24,722 nt of DNA. Origin: CAZSHX01 sp964606895. Its GTDB lineage: Bacteria; Bacteroidota; Ignavibacteria; Kapaibacteriales; UBA2268. Positions 23,648-24,722 of this stretch are shown one piece after another. Location: assembly GCA_964606895.1 (NCBI GenBank), contig CAZSHX010000074.1, positions 1 to 24,722 on the forward strand, given 5' to 3'. How positions within the stretch are numbered: position 1 is the first letter of the stretch; each line of letters starts with the position of its first letter. The notes beneath the pieces were generated by a model, which was not told the origin of the DNA, made no database searches, and saw nothing but the letters and a program-made list of their open reading frames with translations. Made by a program: the position numbers and the translations under genes.

Positions 23648-24571
23648 ATGCCTGACGAAAATAAAGATATAACCAATTATAATGAAGAAGTACTTACAAT
23701 TAATAAGTTCTACGCAAGTGCTTTTATTCTTACCATAGTTTTGATACTTGGCATGGGTATGTACTTCCTTGCGAATATTGATATAAGCTACAAGAACAAA
23801 CTTGTGCCTGAAGAGTACGAACCCTTGAAAGCACAAAGGGAAATTCCAAAAAAGAAGGGTGTCATTGCTCCCGGTGCCGATCTGGCAAAAGTTGGTTTCT
23901 CGAATGCAGACCTTATTGCCAAAGGCAAAGACCTCTTTAAAACAAACTGTGCCTCCTGCCACGGCGAAACAGGTTTGGGAGATGGTCCCGGTGCCGCGGC
24001 TTTGAACCCGAAACCGAGAAATTACCACATCAAAGAAGGTTGGAAAAACGGAAGGCAGATTTCACAGATTTTCAAAACTTTGGCTGAAGGAATTCCTGCC
24101 TCTGCAATGACCGCTTATGAATTTTTGCCGGTTGGCGACAGAATTAATATAATTCATTACATCATGTCGCTGGCTCCCGATTTTCCTGCTGTGACAAAAG
24201 AGGAACTTGCTCAGATGGATGCCGTTTACAGCATCAGCAAAGGAAAAATTACTCCGAACACAATCCCTGCTTCGCTTGCAGTTACTAAATTAATCGAAGA
24301 AGCCAAACCTGTCGAAGAAAATATCGGAAAAATGATCACCGATTTTAGCGGTAATACCGATGCCGGTGCCAAGCTTTTCAACGAATACACAGGAAACAAA
24401 ACCAGAGCCATAACTGCACTTTTGAACAACACCAACTGGAAGAATTCAAAAGAAAACCTGTTTATGATGATTTCTTACTCTGTTCCCGAAAACGGCTGGA
24501 AAAGATGTATTCTGCAACTTAAACCCGAACAGCAGAATGCAATATTTACTTTTTTGAAGAGTAAGATTTAG
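23648..24571 (+). CDS. Membrane-anchored cytochrome c with a possible heme-less second domain
   Basis: This 307-residue protein has one N-terminal membrane helix (about 21-43), then a cytochrome c domain with Cys101-x2-Cys104-His105 and Met154 in IPASAMTAYEF as likely axial ligand. The C-terminal third (about 235-307) looks like a second cytochrome c domain: DAGAKLFNEYTGNKTRAI aligns in spirit with the start of such a domain but lacks CxxCH, and the end ILQLKPEQQNAIFTFLKSKI resembles a cytochrome c C-terminal helix. As the last gene of the ACIII locus it may carry electrons from ActDE to CcoP/CcoO. It begins 65 bases after actF, so it may have its own promoter (TATTTTG at 23617-23623). Confidence 0.85.
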   Translation: MPDENKDITNYNEEVLTINKFYASAFILTIVLILGMGMYFLANIDISYKNKLVPEEYEPLKAQREIPKKKGVIAPGADLAKVGFSNADLIAKGKDLFKTNCASCHGETGLGDGPGAAALNPKPRNYHIKEGWKNGRQISQIFKTLAEGIPASAMTAYEFLPVGDRINIIHYIMSLAPDFPAVTKEELAQMDAVYSISKGKITPNTIPASLAVTKLIEEAKPVEENIGKMITDFSGNTDAGAKLFNEYTGNKTRAITALLNNTNWKNSKENLFMMISYSVPENGWKRCILQLKPEQQNAIFTFLKSKI

Positions 24572-24607
24572 AGGAATTAGAGAGATTATTCTCAAATGAA
24601 ATTTATT

Positions 24608-24647
24608 AAAGGAGAGCTGTGAGATTATGTATTGCAACTCTCCTTTT
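24608..24647 (+). terminator. Candidate terminator hairpin after the last cytochrome gene
   Basis: A 9-bp perfect stem, AAAGGAGAG (24608-24616) and CTCTCCTTT (24638-24646), encloses a 21-base loop and is followed by one further T and AT-rich sequence. The long loop and short U-run make it a weak terminator, but its place 37 bases after the stop codon of the last gene fits. A stronger terminator-like hairpin half is found at 24692-24717. Confidence 0.45.
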
Positions 24648-24667
24648 CATTTGTGGTTTTTTATATT

Positions 24668-24717
24668 TTCACCTATGATAAAATATTTTAAACCACTCGA
24701 AAAAAAAAGGTCCGGCA
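24668..24717. repeat. Right copy of the 50-bp terminal inverted repeat, with half of a terminator-like hairpin
   Basis: This is the exact reverse complement of bases 1-50. On this strand it ends with nine A, then GGTCCGGCA, followed by AAAGA at 24718-24722. If the right end were joined to the left end, GGTCCGGCA-AAAGA-TGCCGGACC would form a 9-bp, GC-rich stem with a 5-base loop. It would be flanked by A9 and T9, a classic bidirectional intrinsic terminator. Confidence 0.93.
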
Positions 24718-24722
24718 AAAGA

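Noticed and set aside
23423..24028. Minus-strand open frame of 201 codons across the actF/cytochrome c junction
   Set aside because: It lies antisense to two well-supported genes, has no recognisable domain and has a low-complexity composition; read as a shadow frame.
1..24722. Whole window as a composite transposon bounded by 50-bp inverted repeats
   Set aside because: No transposase, integrase or replication gene is present and no target duplication can be tested; the cargo is core respiratory genes.
1..24722. CRISPR array, tRNA or rRNA genes
   Set aside because: No regularly spaced repeats and no recognisable tRNA or rRNA sequence were seen on either strand.

Overview
This 24.7 kb window is AT-rich bacterial DNA, dense with genes and mostly on the + strand. 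Gene content suggests the FCB group: a fused CcoN-CcoO oxidase, alternative complex III (ACIII), an ACR3/ArsP/ArsF arsenic cluster, and promoter-like TAnnTTTG boxes. Many genes carry clear Shine-Dalgarno sequences (before the 4013 thioredoxin, actC, actDE, actF and ccoNO). That is unusual for typical Bacteroidia and fits an Ignavibacteria/Kapabacteria-like relative better. This placement is inference; no rRNA or marker phylogeny is available here.

Region 1 (1-5787) holds a DUF2203 gene, then an arsenic/thiol cluster: arsR, acr3, an ArsP-type permease, a small thioredoxin, an exported ArsF-like CxxC protein, a second small thioredoxin, an exported thioredoxin and a CcdA-type thiol transporter. 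No arsC is seen. A mobile-looking 'four helix bundle' (S23/IVP-like) ORF with 44-bp inverted repeats sits inside the cluster, between the exported thioredoxin and ccdA.

Region 2 (5856-7713) holds a compact HDAC-superfamily deacetylase overlapping a small GNAT acetyltransferase by one base, and a convergent RimJ/RimL-type GNAT that probably starts at TTG.

Region 3 (7923-16182) is a complete cbb3 oxidase locus: ccoI copper ATPase, ccoS, fused ccoNO, ccoQ, single-heme ccoP, ccoG, fixH and a TauE/SafE-DsbD_2 membrane protein. ccoS and ccoQ are only 58 and 59 codons.

Region 4 (16222-24571) is the ACIII locus: actA (five hemes), actB, actC, a fused actD-actE, actF, and a further membrane-anchored cytochrome c. 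Together, regions 3 and 4 encode a full quinol-to-oxygen branch: ACIII oxidises quinol, c-type hemes carry electrons, and cbb3 reduces O2.

The first 50 bases and bases 24668-24717 are perfect inverted copies. Each contains half of a terminator-like hairpin, so the two ends could be the arms of one 105-nt palindrome, or two copies of a dispersed repeat at which assembly stopped.
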